Assembly: GCF_027886475.1 (NCBI RefSeq)
Contig: NZ_CP115670.1
Location: forward strand, 2,790,001 to 2,854,000
Length of the DNA: 64,000 nt
Direction: 5' to 3'
Source of the DNA: Corynebacterium sp. SCR221107
Lineage (GTDB): Bacteria; Actinomycetota; Actinomycetes; Mycobacteriales; Mycobacteriaceae
Shown: piece after piece, positions 27,631 to 40,716 of the stretch
Position numbering within the stretch: the first letter of the stretch is position 1
How the letters are laid out: each line of letters opens with the position of its first letter
Made by a program: the position numbers and the translations under genes
The notes under the pieces: model-generated
Told to the model about the DNA's origin: nothing
Database searches by the model: none
Seen by the model: the letters and a program-made list of their open reading frames with translations, nothing else

Positions 27631-29493
27631 TTACTTCGCCCAACTGCGAATCTTGCGCAGCAGGATACGATTCTTGCGCTGCGAGCGCCCCATCTTTCGG
27701 TTGAGATAAGACAGCACGCCGATCGTTTCGTTGATATGTGGACCCTTGTTGAGCATCACGCACTCCGCGCGTAGGGCATAGGCGGCGTCGGTGATCTCCG
27801 CACGCGAAGGCAGACCCGATTTCGCCATCGTCTCGAGCACCTGCGTCGCCAAGATGGTGGGCACGTGTCCCGCCTCGGCGAGCGCCGAAATCAGGCGGGG
27901 CACCTCACCCATGCGCTCAAAACCCAACTCGACGGCGAGATCGCCGCGGGCAATCATGATACCTAGATTCTGATAGCGCATGCCCTCGAGGAGTACTTCG
28001 CGAATATTCTCATAGGCAGGAATGGTCTCAATCTTGAGCACGAGCCCGGTGTTGTGGGTATCGGCCCCTTCAGGCCCGCCCATCGCATCGATAACCGCCG
28101 CAACATCCCCGGCGTTGCGGATGAAAGAGATTGCTGCGATATCGGCATGCGCCTTCACAAACTCCAGATGCTGCAGATCCAGCGGGGTTAGCGAGGGCAG
28201 CGGCAAATCAGAATCGGGCAGGTTAATGCCCTTGTTGGCCGCAAGGGTAGTTCCGGAATCGGCCGCCCGGGTGACCACGAGTTTGACCTCAGTCTGATGA
28301 GAATCGACGACCTTCGCGGCGATACGACCATCGTCGAACAGCACGCGCTCCCCCGGCTTGATCGCCGGGATGATTTCCGGCAGCGAGAACGGGATACGCA
28401 AAGGGCCCGGCTGATCAGGATCGGCAACATCCACCTCGCCCGAGAGGAAGACCTCCTGGCCGGGGAACAATCGCAATCGACGCTCGGTATGCGCGATGCC
28501 CGTGGCACGGGTGCGAAGGTAATCGTGTTCGAATAACGTGCCTTCGGCGACGTAGGCGTTTTGCACGCCTTCGGCCAATATTCCATCGGCATCGATGCGA
28601 GAGACCGTAAAGGACCGGCGCGAACCGCGATTGTCATAGAAGCGGATCTCGGATCCGAGCTCGAGTTCCTTGTACCAATCGGGCTTGACCCCCACCGGCA
28701 ATGCCGGACGCCCGGGCAGTCCCGCTGGAGGCTTGGACGACTGACCCTCCGGATAAATCCACAGCTTGGCGTTGGCAATCACCTGGCCTGCCTCGTTGCG
28801 CTGCACGCGGGCGCGGGCCACCTGTGGTCCTGGGGTAATCTCGCCGGTGCGCAACTTAGGTCCCGCCAAGTCCATGCTCACCTTGATGCTGGCGCCTGCC
28901 TCGGCGGCCGCGGTGTGGACATTGTCGATCATCTTTGCCCACACCGTTTCGTCGTCGTGCGCGCAGTTGATGCGGGCCAATTGCATACCCGACTCGACAA
29001 ACCCGCGAACGAGATCAAGATCGTCGGCCGCCTCGGAGGGCAAGGTAACCATGATGCGGGAATGTGCCTCCTGGCCACCCGCCCCCAGCAGCGTGGTTGC
29101 ATGGTGTTCGAGGACTTCGTCGGCAAGCGCAAAAGCGCCTGCTACCTCGGAGTAAGGATAGACGAACCCCTCACCAATGATGGCTCCAAGGATATTGCGT
29201 GCGGCTTTCAGGCGTGAGCGGACGTCGGGTTCCGCCGTGGTCAGGCGGGTGGCGCCCAAATCGGACAAACTATCTTGCAGCTCGGAAAGGTCACGGGTGC
29301 GCAGGTAGGCGTAGTCGACGAGGTTACGCGCACCAAACGCATGAGACGGGGCAACCTTGGCGATGGCGTCCGCGAACTGTGCCTGCTGCGCGTCTAAGTT
29401 GGCCAGCAGCTGGTCAATTTCTGCAGCCAAGACCTTGGCTTGTTCTACTTCAGCCCCAGCCGTGTATGAGGTAGTGCGTGCGTCATCACTCAT
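27631..29493 (-). CDS. pyk: Pyruvate kinase, long atypical type
   Basis: Transfers phosphate from phosphoenolpyruvate to ADP (620 aa). It is longer than the usual 470-aa enzyme and corresponds to the atypical second pyruvate kinase of corynebacteria encoded next to ldh. After an N-terminal extension, pyruvate-kinase blocks are seen: TLPSEAADDLDLVRGFVESGMQLARINCAH, KVSMDLAGPKLRTGEI, LVLKIETIPAYENIREVL, GIMIARGDLAVELG and ILATQVLETMAKSGLPSRAEITDAAY. Start ATG 29493 has GGAGAGGG 6 nt upstream. A perfect inverted repeat lies about 90 nt upstream (29583-29617). Confidence 0.9.
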   Translation of the reverse strand: MSDDARTTSYTAGAEVEQAKVLAAEIDQLLANLDAQQAQFADAIAKVAPSHAFGARNLVDYAYLRTRDLSELQDSLSDLGATRLTTAEPDVRSRLKAARNILGAIIGEGFVYPYSEVAGAFALADEVLEHHATTLLGAGGQEAHSRIMVTLPSEAADDLDLVRGFVESGMQLARINCAHDDETVWAKMIDNVHTAAAEAGASIKVSMDLAGPKLRTGEITPGPQVARARVQRNEAGQVIANAKLWIYPEGQSSKPPAGLPGRPALPVGVKPDWYKELELGSEIRFYDNRGSRRSFTVSRIDADGILAEGVQNAYVAEGTLFEHDYLRTRATGIAHTERRLRLFPGQEVFLSGEVDVADPDQPGPLRIPFSLPEIIPAIKPGERVLFDDGRIAAKVVDSHQTEVKLVVTRAADSGTTLAANKGINLPDSDLPLPSLTPLDLQHLEFVKAHADIAAISFIRNAGDVAAVIDAMGGPEGADTHNTGLVLKIETIPAYENIREVLLEGMRYQNLGIMIARGDLAVELGFERMGEVPRLISALAEAGHVPTILATQVLETMAKSGLPSRAEITDAAYALRAECVMLNKGPHINETIGVLSYLNRKMGRSQRKNRILLRKIRSWAK

Positions 29494-29582
29494 GGTTTGC
29501 CCTCTCCAATATTTATTAGCCATTTCCGTGCTCTGGTGGGCACGCTGCATGCATTTCTTCTCCTGCATTGTGCCCCGTATTG

Positions 29583-29617
29583 CCCACCTTGGCAGCTCGA
29601 GGAACTGCCAAGGTGGG
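29583..29617. promoter_or_regulatory. Perfect inverted repeat upstream of pyk
   Basis: CCCACCTTGGCAG / CTGCCAAGGTGGG, 13-bp arms with a 9-nt spacer. No T-tract on either side, so not an ordinary terminator. Position about 90 bp before the pyk start suggests an operator or leader hairpin. Confidence 0.6.
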
Positions 29618-29865
29618 AAAGTTGGGTTCGTCGCGGCCCTATCTTCTGTACTAAAACCGCAGCAAGGCTGTTTCACTTACCTCCTGAGCTGGAATTTTAT
29701 TCATGAAAGCCCGTCTTAAACCCTCGAGCATACATCCGCTCATAAGACAGTGTCATCAGTCACGTTGCGCCACATCCTTCAAAGTGAACTCACCGACACA
29801 ACGCAATGCATCGATAGTTCTTTCCCTCGGGGTCCATTGCATGGTTTGTTCACCTAGGTACCGGC

Positions 29866-29920
29866 AAGCGAAAAAGCGAAAAGGCGCGCAAGCTGCAACA
29901 AGATACAGCTCGCGCGCCTT
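29866..29920 (-). terminator. katA terminator
   Basis: Minus strand: AAGGCGCGCGAGCTG / CAGCTTGCGCGCCTT hairpin (29881-29920) followed by TTCGCTTTTTCGC. The tail overlaps a partial motif A (CCGGCAAGCGAAAAA). Confidence 0.85.
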
Positions 29921-29959
29921 AGAGTCAGGCCTCGCGTGTTAGCGGTTTGTTTGCGCCAA

Positions 29960-31498
29960 TTACTTCTTCTTGGCGAACTCTTCGCGCACGCGAGCACCAA
30001 GCTCAGGATCGACGTTGGTCCAGTACTCGTAGACGCGAGCCTCAACGCCCTCGGAGATGCCGGCCATAGCGTTGGTGATGTTGTCTACCAAACGAGCCTT
30101 CGCACCGTCATCCATCACCTCGCGATAGAGGATGCCAGCCTGCACAAAGTCATCATCCTCTGCGTGCTTGACATAGGCCGCGCGCACGAGGTCGGTTCCG
30201 TGCGGATCCGGGTTGACGTACAGGTCTGCTGCCTGGCCGTAGCTCACGCCGGAGGAAGAGGTCTCGCCGTCATCCAGGTAACCCGCGTCCTTCTCGAAGC
30301 GGTTCGGGCTGTAGACCGGGGCGTCGGCCGGGTTGAACTGGTAGGCCATCGGACCCTGGTGCGAGTAGGTGTTGACCGGGTGGATCGGCTGGTTGACCGG
30401 CAGCTGGGTGTAGTTCGGTCCGATACGGTAACGCTGTGCGTCGGCGTAGGCGAACACGCGCGCCATCAGCATGCGGTCGGGGCTCAGGCCAACACCTGGG
30501 ACGATGTTGGATGGGTCGAGCGCGAGCTGCTCGATCTGGGCGAAGAAGTTGCGCGGGTTGCGGTTGAGGACGAAGTATCCGACGTCAACCAGCGGGTAGT
30601 CCTTCTGCGACCAGGTCTTGGTCAGATCGAACGGGTTCCACTTGTAGGTCTCAGCATCCTCGAAAGGCATGATCTGCACCTTGACATCCCAGATCGGGAA
30701 GTCGCCACGCTCGATGGCGTCGTAAAGATCCTGGCGCTGGTAGTCAGCGTTCTTGCCAGCCATCTCCTGGGCCTCGGCGTCGGTGAAGGTCTCCCATCCC
30801 TGGCGGGTCTTGAAGTGGTACTTGATCCACACCGGGGTGCCTTCCTCGTTGATCCACTGGAAGGTGTGGGAGCCGAAGCCGTCCTGATGACGGGAGGTCT
30901 TAGGGGTACCGCGGTCACCCATCAGGTAGGTCACCTGGTGTGCGGACTCCGGGGTGCGGGTCCAGAAATCCCACTGAGCATCAGCCGAGCGCAGTCCGGA
31001 GGGGCCGACACGCTTCTGTGAGTGAATAAAGTCCGGGAACTTCATACCATCGCGCAGGAAGAAGGTGGGGGTGTTGTTACCGACGATGTCGTAGTTGCCA
31101 TCCTCTGTGTAGAAACGAACGGCGAATCCGTGAACGTCACGCCAGGTATCCGGGGAACCCTGCTCTCCTGCCACGGTAGAAAAACGCACGGCCATCGGGG
31201 TGACGGTACCCGGCTGGAACAGCTTAGCCTTGGTGTACTGGGAAACATCGTTGGTGATGTGCAGCTCGCCGAAGGCTCCGTGGCCCTTTGCGTGTGGGTT
31301 GCGCTCCGGCACGCGCTCACGGTTGAAGTGGGCCAGCTTCTCAATCAGATGGATGTCATTGAGGACGTTAGGACCCTGCGGACCTGCGGTGATTGAAATG
31401 TTCTCGCTGGCAACGGGGGCGCCGTTGTGTCGGGTGGTGCCGCCGGTGGGGGCTGGAACCTCGCCGTTAGCAAGGATCCGATCGGCCGAGGAAGTCAT
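29960..31498 (-). CDS. katA: Catalase (clade-type monofunctional heme catalase)
   Basis: Decomposes hydrogen peroxide to water and oxygen in the cytoplasm (512 aa). Distal-site His is in DVHGFAVRFYTEDG and Asn in IVGNNTPTFF; the heme-ligand Tyr lies in RVFAYADAQRYRIGPNY (about residue 325). Start ATG 31498 has AAGGAG 7 nt upstream; the longer frame is not supported. Divergent from sigC by 195 bp, as in C. glutamicum, where the two are also neighbours. With msrA and sodA (51-53 kb) it forms the oxidative-stress equipment of the window. Confidence 0.97.
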   Translation of the reverse strand: MTSSADRILANGEVPAPTGGTTRHNGAPVASENISITAGPQGPNVLNDIHLIEKLAHFNRERVPERNPHAKGHGAFGELHITNDVSQYTKAKLFQPGTVTPMAVRFSTVAGEQGSPDTWRDVHGFAVRFYTEDGNYDIVGNNTPTFFLRDGMKFPDFIHSQKRVGPSGLRSADAQWDFWTRTPESAHQVTYLMGDRGTPKTSRHQDGFGSHTFQWINEEGTPVWIKYHFKTRQGWETFTDAEAQEMAGKNADYQRQDLYDAIERGDFPIWDVKVQIMPFEDAETYKWNPFDLTKTWSQKDYPLVDVGYFVLNRNPRNFFAQIEQLALDPSNIVPGVGLSPDRMLMARVFAYADAQRYRIGPNYTQLPVNQPIHPVNTYSHQGPMAYQFNPADAPVYSPNRFEKDAGYLDDGETSSSGVSYGQAADLYVNPDPHGTDLVRAAYVKHAEDDDFVQAGILYREVMDDGAKARLVDNITNAMAGISEGVEARVYEYWTNVDPELGARVREEFAKKK

Positions 31499-31679
31499 GC
31501 AACTTCTCCTTCTAAAACTCAGTACTTCTGGGCATTCTTGGGTGATAGCCATCACTCTACATTCATTGATCAAACCTTGCAAGTGCTTTTTACAATTAAT
31601 TATTTCCTTTCAATTGCATTAGCTTAACGACGCCACGGTGTCACACCCTCACCTGAAGGGAAATCCGTTTCCAAGGTGC

Positions 31680-31693
31680 TAGACTTGTTGCCC
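31680..31693 (+). promoter_or_regulatory. -10 element of sigC
   Basis: TAGACT (31680-31685) lies 8 nt before the sigC ATG at 31694, the spacing expected of a leaderless transcript. No Shine-Dalgarno is present. Confidence 0.55.
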
Positions 31694-32266
31694 ATGAGAA
31701 GAGGCGAGCACATCGAGGCGCATGACGCACACGTCACCGACCTCGCCCTGCGCGCCGGTCGCGGCGATCGCGCCGCACTGACCGAATTCATCAAGGCCAC
31801 CCAGAACGACGTCTGGCGCCTGCTCGCCCACCTGGGCGGCGCCGATATTGCCGATGACCTCACTCAGGAGACCTACCTGCGCGTCATCGGGGCACTGCCC
31901 CGCTTTGCCGCCCGCTCCTCGGCGCGCACCTGGCTGCTTTCGCTTGCCCGTCGCGTGTGGGTGGACAACATCCGCCACGACATGGCCCGCCCGCGCAAGG
32001 CGGCGGCCGAGATCGAGTCGATGGACGCCCCCGCTGAGAGCACGTGGTCAGAGTGGGTTGACATGCGCATCTTGATCGACCAGCTGCCCGCCGAGCGCCG
32101 CGAGGCCCTCATCCTCACCCAGGTGCTGGGCTACTCCTACGAAGAAGCCGCCAAGATCGCCGACGTCCGTATCGGCACGATCCGCTCCCGCGTTGCCCGC
32201 GCCCGTGCGGACATCCTCGAGGCCTCCCGCGCCCGCAGCGCCGACGACGCAACAGCCGCTTCCTAA
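31694..32266 (+). CDS. sigC: ECF-type RNA polymerase sigma factor, SigC-like
   Basis: Group 4 sigma factor (190 aa). Region 2 (about 25-95) includes GADIADDLTQETYLRVIGALPRF and the DNA-melting/-10 segment ARTWLLSLARRVWVDNIR; region 4 (about 120-175) has LPAERREALILTQVLGYSYEEAAKIADVRIGTIRSRVARARADI, the -35 recognition helix. No anti-sigma gene is adjacent. The gene symbol rests on its position next to katA and near asd-lysC, the C. glutamicum sigC locus. Start chosen at ATG 31694. Confidence 0.88.
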   Translation: MRRGEHIEAHDAHVTDLALRAGRGDRAALTEFIKATQNDVWRLLAHLGGADIADDLTQETYLRVIGALPRFAARSSARTWLLSLARRVWVDNIRHDMARPRKAAAEIESMDAPAESTWSEWVDMRILIDQLPAERREALILTQVLGYSYEEAAKIADVRIGTIRSRVARARADILEASRARSADDATAAS

Positions 32267-32337
32267 CACTCTGCTAAGTAACAGAGGCATACCCCTACTG
32301 CACCGAGGATCGAAGCGCATTGAAGGCGCCGCCTCAG

Positions 32338-32380
32338 GAAAAAGAAAACCACCTACCCCGCACACAGACGAGATAGGTGG
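32338..32380 (-). terminator. lysC-asd operon terminator
   Basis: Minus strand: CCACCTA / TAGGTGG stem (32349-32380) followed by TTTTCTTTTTC. Placed 20 nt past the asd stop, between convergent asd and sigC. Confidence 0.8.
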
Positions 32381-32400
32381 CAAGTGTCTCCTATGAAAAT

Positions 32401-33456
<1,056 letters not shown>

Positions 33457-34722
33457 TTAGCGGCCAGTGCCTGCGTAGACGGTGGCCTCAGTCTCGCCGC
33501 CGAGTTCGAATGCCTCGTGGATGGCGCGGGCGGCCTCATCGAGATCGGATTCGCGGATGAGGACGGAGATGCGAATCTCCGAGGTAGAGATCAGCTCGAT
33601 GTTGATGCCCTTATCGCGCAGCGCCTCGCAGAAGATGGCGGTCACGCCCGGGTGGGACTTCATGCCGGCACCAACCAGGGACACCTTGCCGATCTGGTCG
33701 TCGTAGACGATCTTTTCCCAGTCGTTCTTCTCCTTGAGGACCTTCAGCAGCTCAAGGGCGCGCGGGCCGTCGGTGCGCGGGCAGGTGAAGGTGATGTCCG
33801 TGCGGCCATCCTCGATCGAGGAGATGTTCTGCAGCACCATGTCGATGTTAATCTCTGCGTCGGCAAGCGCGCGGAACACGGTAGCAGCCGCACCAGGGGA
33901 ATCCGGGATGCCCAGGACGGTGATCTTTGCTTCGGACTTGTCGGTGGCTACACCGGTCAGGACTGCTTCTTCCACAGGAATATCCTCCATAGAGCCGGCA
34001 ACCAGGGTGCCGGGGTCATTGCTATAAGACGAACGAACACGCAGCGGCACGCCGAAAGCGCGCGCGTACTCAACACTGCGCAGGACAAGAATTTTCGAAC
34101 CAACAGCGGCCAGCTCGAGCATTTCCTCAAAGGAGAGCTTTTCCAGCTTCTGCGCGTTAGGGACAATGCGCGGGTCGGCGGTGTACACGCCGTCAACATC
34201 CGAGTAGATCTCGCACACGTCTGCCTCAAGGGCGGCCGCCAGCGCAACCGCGGTGGTATCGGATCCACCCCGACCCAAGGTGGTGACGTCCTTGGTCTCA
34301 CGGTTAACACCCTGGAAGCCGGCTACCAGGCAGATCTTGCCTTCATCAAGAGCCTCGCGCACACGCCCTGGGGTGACATCCACAATGCGAGCATTGCCGT
34401 GGCGCTCGGTAGTGAGCACGCCGGCCTGCGAGCCGGTGAAGGACTGCGCCTGTGCACCGAAGGATTCGATGGCCATGGCCACCAGCGCGTTGGAGATGCG
34501 CTCGCCTGCAGTAAGCAGCATGTCCATCTCGCGGGCTGGCGGAACTGGGTTGACCTGTGCTGCAAGGTCGAGCAGCTCATCGGTGGTGTCTCCCATTGCG
34601 GAGCAGACAACCACCACATCATGGCCTTGCTTCTTAGTGGCAACAATCCGTTCAGCAACACGACGGATGCGTTCTGCGCTTTCTAGCGAAGAACCTCCAT
34701 ATTTCTGTACGATCAGCGCCAC
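33457..34722 (-). CDS. lysC: Aspartate kinase (alpha plus internal beta start)
   Basis: Phosphorylates aspartate, the entry step of the aspartate family pathway (421 aa, same length as C. glutamicum LysC). It begins with [15 protein letters not shown] using a GTG start at 34722; GGG lies suitably upstream. Catalytic [19 protein letters not shown] and two C-terminal ACT domains (about 265-340, 345-420) are seen. An in-frame ATG at 33990 ([11 protein letters not shown]) matches the internal start of the regulatory beta subunit known for this family. The ACT residues bind lysine/threonine for feedback inhibition. Confidence 0.97.
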   Translation of the reverse strand: MALIVQKYGGSSLESAERIRRVAERIVATKKQGHDVVVVCSAMGDTTDELLDLAAQVNPVPPAREMDMLLTAGERISNALVAMAIESFGAQAQSFTGSQAGVLTTERHGNARIVDVTPGRVREALDEGKICLVAGFQGVNRETKDVTTLGRGGSDTTAVALAAALEADVCEIYSDVDGVYTADPRIVPNAQKLEKLSFEEMLELAAVGSKILVLRSVEYARAFGVPLRVRSSYSNDPGTLVAGSMEDIPVEEAVLTGVATDKSEAKITVLGIPDSPGAAATVFRALADAEINIDMVLQNISSIEDGRTDITFTCPRTDGPRALELLKVLKEKNDWEKIVYDDQIGKVSLVGAGMKSHPGVTAIFCEALRDKGINIELISTSEIRISVLIRESDLDEAARAIHEAFELGGETEATVYAGTGR

Positions 34723-35014
34723 GGGCTTCACCCTTTCTTCGACAGGCAGCAATCTTTCAACGCTTGGCAGAAATCTTACGGCACGCTCACTGCCACCGCT
34801 CGACTCCGCCAGTCAGTTCATTGTGTTGAACCCCAAAAGCAGGCTGCCTGTGTGATTGTTGTCAGTTGGGTTTTCAGTTTAGCAATACAAATAGCCATAC
34901 CCCTATTCCGCACACTAAAACGTCATATCTCACATATTGAGATTATGATGGCGCTCTCCCCGCCTTTAACTCTCGCTTTCACCCCGTGCACAAATCCCCG
35001 TTACGCTGAAGGGT
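34723..35014. other. Divergent promoter region lysC / DMT transporter
   Basis: 292 bp between two divergent starts. TACGCT (35002-35007) is 7 nt before the transporter GTG. No confident -35/-10 pair or leader peptide could be assigned for lysC. Confidence 0.45.
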
Positions 35015-35866
35015 GTGCATTCGAACCTACTGGCAGCAGCTTTTGCCTTACTCTCCGCGCTGATCATCGCGTGGGGAACGGTGATTCGTCACCGCATTGC
35101 CGAACAAGCCCCCGCCGATGGTTCACTTTCCGGTTCCCCTTTTATTTCCGCCTTGTCTCGCCCCATGTGGTGGCTGGGCACCGGCTGCGCCCTGTTTGGT
35201 TACGCGCTGCAGGTGGTTGCGCTGGGATTTGGCACGTTGCTTGTGGTTCAGCCCATCCTTGTCTTATCACTGATGTTTACCCTTCCTCTTTCTGCGCGTT
35301 ACGACGGAAAGAAGATGGCACGCGATGAACTTGGCTGGGCAACGGCACTGACCATCTCAGTCGGCGTCCTGGTCATCATGGGCGACCCCCTGCCAGGAAA
35401 TCCGCAACCACCACTAGAAAGATGGCTGCCCGCACTGGCTGTGGGCGTCGCAACGCTCGGCATTTTCTACCTGCTATCGCGACGGGCCGAACCCAACAAA
35501 CGCGCCTTGCTGCTAGGCACGATTACAGGCGGCATTTATGGCTACGTCGCCGTATTATCAAAGGCAACGGTAGATGTTATCGTTCACGAAGGACTTTTTG
35601 CCCTCCTCACCACTTGGCAGGGATATTCCCTGCTCGCGGGTGCGATGCTGGGGACGGTTGTACAGCAATACGCCTTTAATGCCGGGCAACTGAAAAACTC
35701 CCTTCCGGCCATGACGATCGTCGAACCCATCTTCGCCTTCGCGCTTGGCTACGCCGTTTTAGGTGAGAAATTCCAAGTCAGTGGATGGAATTGGGCATGG
35801 ATGGCCCTGTCCTTGCTGGTCATGATTTTGTCGACCATCGCCCTGTCAAGCAGGCGCGTGGGTTAA
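35015..35866 (+). CDS. DMT superfamily membrane transporter
   Basis: Ten-span drug/metabolite-transporter-like protein (283 aa) made of two EamA-type halves; IVEPIFAFALGYAVLGEKF near the C-terminus is the usual DMT repeat block. The GTG start at 35015 is preceded by GAAGG and also by TACGCT 7 nt upstream, so it may be leaderless. A homologous small membrane protein occurs near lysC in C. glutamicum. The substrate is unknown. Confidence 0.85.
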   Translation: MHSNLLAAAFALLSALIIAWGTVIRHRIAEQAPADGSLSGSPFISALSRPMWWLGTGCALFGYALQVVALGFGTLLVVQPILVLSLMFTLPLSARYDGKKMARDELGWATALTISVGVLVIMGDPLPGNPQPPLERWLPALAVGVATLGIFYLLSRRAEPNKRALLLGTITGGIYGYVAVLSKATVDVIVHEGLFALLTTWQGYSLLAGAMLGTVVQQYAFNAGQLKNSLPAMTIVEPIFAFALGYAVLGEKFQVSGWNWAWMALSLLVMILSTIALSSRRVG

Positions 35867-35941
35867 CTTTTTGTTTGCTTCCTGTTTTTGTTTAATTTTC
35901 CCATTTTTCGACGCTATTGGTATGAAAAATGCCACATTTAA

Positions 35942-37021
<1,080 letters not shown>

Positions 37022-37054
37022 CCCCTGCTCCTCGCAGCTTACCCACAAGACATA

Positions 37055-37096
37055 ACACAGCTCCCGCGGTTCATCCAGAACTGGCGGGAGCTGTGT
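37055..37096 (+). terminator. ldh terminator
   Basis: ACACAGCTCCCGC / GCGGGAGCTGTGT, 13-bp perfect stem with a 16-nt loop, followed by CTATTTGGG (weak T-tract). Confidence 0.8.
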
Positions 37097-37125
37097 CTAT
37101 TTGGGACAAACTGGCTGTCCCCAAC

Positions 37126-37141
37126 GTCGATCCTGATCGAC
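37126..37141. repeat. Motif B in fully palindromic form
   Basis: GTCGATCCTGATCGAC: perfect arms GTCGAT/ATCGAC around CCTG. It lies between the ldh and leuA terminators, in a region with no gene. Confidence 0.7.
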
Positions 37142-37180
37142 GCCCGCAATTGTCATCGCCTTGGGGAACACTCAATACAA

Positions 37181-37234
37181 AACCCGGGCCGCCAGCTATG
37201 GGTGGGCTGGCAACCCGGGTTCAATCAGGATCGA

Positions 37235-37235
<1 letters not shown>
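37181..37235 (-). terminator. leuA terminator with adjoining motif B
   Basis: AACCCGGGCCGCCAGC / GCTGGCAACCCGGGTT (37181-37221, two mismatches); on the minus strand it is followed by TTTTGTATT. Motif B CAATCAGGATCGAC (37222-37235) directly abuts the leuA-proximal arm. Confidence 0.85.
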
Positions 37236-39058
<1,823 letters not shown>

Positions 39059-39107
39059 TTACGTCCTCAGAAAAATAGATAGAAAAACTTCGCAGTGCAT
39101 GATCGGG

Positions 39108-39127
39108 GTCTGAGGTGTTCATCAGAC
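39108..39127 (-). promoter_or_regulatory. Hairpin in leuA leader
   Basis: GTCTGA-N8-TCAGAC stem between the leader peptide and leuA. Minus-strand T-tracts (GTTTTTCTATCTATTTTT) follow about 25 nt later. It could be part of a terminator/antiterminator switch; the alternative pairings were not resolved by eye. Confidence 0.4.
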
Positions 39128-39222
39128 AGCGGGACTACTGCCACAACACACATCACACGATGAGGGGGCGGTAATCACGACCGGCGTACACCAAACTCCG
39201 CGACGGGATGCCGGCCGAAATT

Positions 39223-39309
39223 TTAAGCCTGTGACCCGCCGCGGCGAAGAAGGAGAAGTCGTCCGCGGTAATCGTTGAAATCCGCGCGACGCTCGAAACC
39301 GCGTTGCAT
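39223..39309 (-). CDS. leuL: leuA leader peptide (28 aa, four consecutive Leu)
   Basis: Short frame ATG...TAA encoding MQRGFERRADFNDY followed by RGRLLLLRRGGSQA. The four adjacent leucine codons (CTT CTC CTT CTT), flanked by arginine codons, are the hallmark of ribosome-mediated attenuation of leucine genes. TATGAT (39317-39322) lies 7 nt before its ATG, so the leader message is probably leaderless. It ends 170 nt before leuA. Not tested; codon content and position are the evidence. Confidence 0.82.
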   Translation of the reverse strand: MQRGFERRADFNDYRGRLLLLRRGGSQA

Positions 39310-39370
39310 GCGTCACATCATACACCGGGCTAACACAAATCGCCCACTCTACCCAAGCGGGTACCCCCGG

Positions 39371-39423
39371 CAATCAGGATCGACGACGTCCAATGTGATC
39401 TAGACAGCCGTCGGAAAGCTAAG
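39371..39423 (+). repeat. Motif B - motif A pair
   Basis: CAATCAGGATCGACG (39371-39385), then 21 nt, then GCCGTCGGAAAGCTAAG (39407-39423). Intergenic, 30 nt before the next gene's start. Perfect consensus match for B. Confidence 0.75.
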
Positions 39424-39452
39424 ATTTGCACGAGCTTGTAGAGGGGAACCAC

Positions 39453-40571
39453 ATGTCCGCAACAGTCACAACCGTAGGCGTCGATAAGCAAAAATGGGCG
39501 ATCGCAACCGCACTATTCACGCTCACCTCCGCACTGCGGCTTTGGTTTGTCGCGTGGATGAGCGACAAGCCACTTCGCGAGGCCCTACTCAAATGGGACG
39601 CATCCATCTACGCCGACATCGCCAATTACGGCTACTTCCGTCACGATGGCACCGCCGCCGCCTCGGCAGAGGTCTGGGAGACCCGACTCGCATTCTTCCC
39701 CGGACTGCCCGGCCTCATGCGCGCCATTGGCCAGGTCACAGGGCTTGATGTCACCACCGCCGGATACCTCATCGTCACCGTCGCCGGCATCGCTATGACC
39801 GCGGCCGCAATCACGATCGCCGAGGAACTCGGCGCCGACCTCCGCGGGCGCTGGGTGACTGCGATCCTTATCCTCGGCGCACCGATGTCGATCACGTTCA
39901 ACATGGTCTACACCGAAGCCCCGTTCCTTGCGCTTAGCCTCTGGGCTTTGGTTGCCATGCTGCGCAAGCAATGGGCCTGGGCGGCCTGCGCAGTGTTTTT
40001 CGCGAGCTTCTTCCGGCTGACCGCCATCGATTTGTGGCTGACTCTGCTGATCGTGATTGGGATCTACGCCCGCAGCAATATCCGCGCCTGGGCAATGGCG
40101 ATCGCCTCCAGCCTGCCGCTATTTGCCTACCTCGGCTACGCCTCGTCCTACACCCGCGACGTCGGTGGCTATTTCGGCCTGCAAAAGAAAGGCTGGCATT
40201 CGAGCTTCGATTTCGGCGTGGCCACCTGGCGCTGGTCCACAAAGCAGCTGCAAACCACCCACGACGTCGGCTATATCGTGTCGATCCTCATCATCGTCGC
40301 CGCCGTAGGCGCCTGCTTTTTTGCTTTCCGACGACTACCGTGGGCGCTGTGGATTTTCGGCACGGGCGTGGTGGCCAACGTCGTGCTTTCCGACGGCATC
40401 ATGCATTCACGCCCCCGCCTACTCCTGCCCGCCATCGTCTTGCTTCTTCCCGCAGCGCTGAGGGCCGCACGCCTGGCCCGGCGCGACCTTATATTAATTA
40501 GCATCGCGTGGTTGCTTTCTGGGGCGTGGATCTCGGCACACATGCTCGTCGTCTTCCAGTGGGCGATCTAG
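39453..40571 (+). CDS. GT-C type glycosyltransferase-like membrane protein
   Basis: Polytopic protein (372 aa, about 9-10 transmembrane segments). The first loop has KWDASIYADIANYGYF, resembling the WDxxxYxxIAxxGY motif of PIG-V/mannosyltransferase-type GT-C enzymes, so it may transfer a sugar from a polyprenyl donor on the outer side of the membrane (inference). ATG 39453 has AGAGGGG 6 nt upstream. Codons 8-15 (VGVDKQKW) are encoded by a motif A copy (39477-39497). Confidence 0.7.
   Translation: MSATVTTVGVDKQKWAIATALFTLTSALRLWFVAWMSDKPLREALLKWDASIYADIANYGYFRHDGTAAASAEVWETRLAFFPGLPGLMRAIGQVTGLDVTTAGYLIVTVAGIAMTAAAITIAEELGADLRGRWVTAILILGAPMSITFNMVYTEAPFLALSLWALVAMLRKQWAWAACAVFFASFFRLTAIDLWLTLLIVIGIYARSNIRAWAMAIASSLPLFAYLGYASSYTRDVGGYFGLQKKGWHSSFDFGVATWRWSTKQLQTTHDVGYIVSILIIVAAVGACFFAFRRLPWALWIFGTGVVANVVLSDGIMHSRPRLLLPAIVLLLPAALRAARLARRDLILISIAWLLSGAWISAHMLVVFQWAI
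39477..39497 (+). repeat. Motif A copy at N-terminal codons
   Basis: GGCGTCGATAAGCAAAAATGG, in frame within the first 15 codons of the membrane protein gene; same core variant as 4494-4512. Confidence 0.65.
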
Positions 40572-40716
40572 GACAATCGGAAGCGATCCCCATCGGCGAA
40601 CACCGTCGGACCGCTCGCGTCGATCCCCCGGGCACCTCACTTATCCCCCATGCCTCGGCACGTAGACACTGCGCGCTTGGTCTGCACGAGGGGCAGATGC
40701 ATGTTCTAATGCCACT

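Larger units (their letters stand above)
29494..29959. other. Intergenic region between pyk and katA
   Basis: About 465 bp without a credible gene. It contains the pyk leader with a strong inverted repeat (29583-29617) and the katA terminator (29866-29920). The remainder shows nothing recognisable. Confidence 0.6.

Noticed and set aside
39122..39373. 83-aa minus-strand frame upstream of leuA
   Set aside because: No family features; it overlaps, in a different frame, the leader peptide with four Leu codons and its promoter, which explain the region better.
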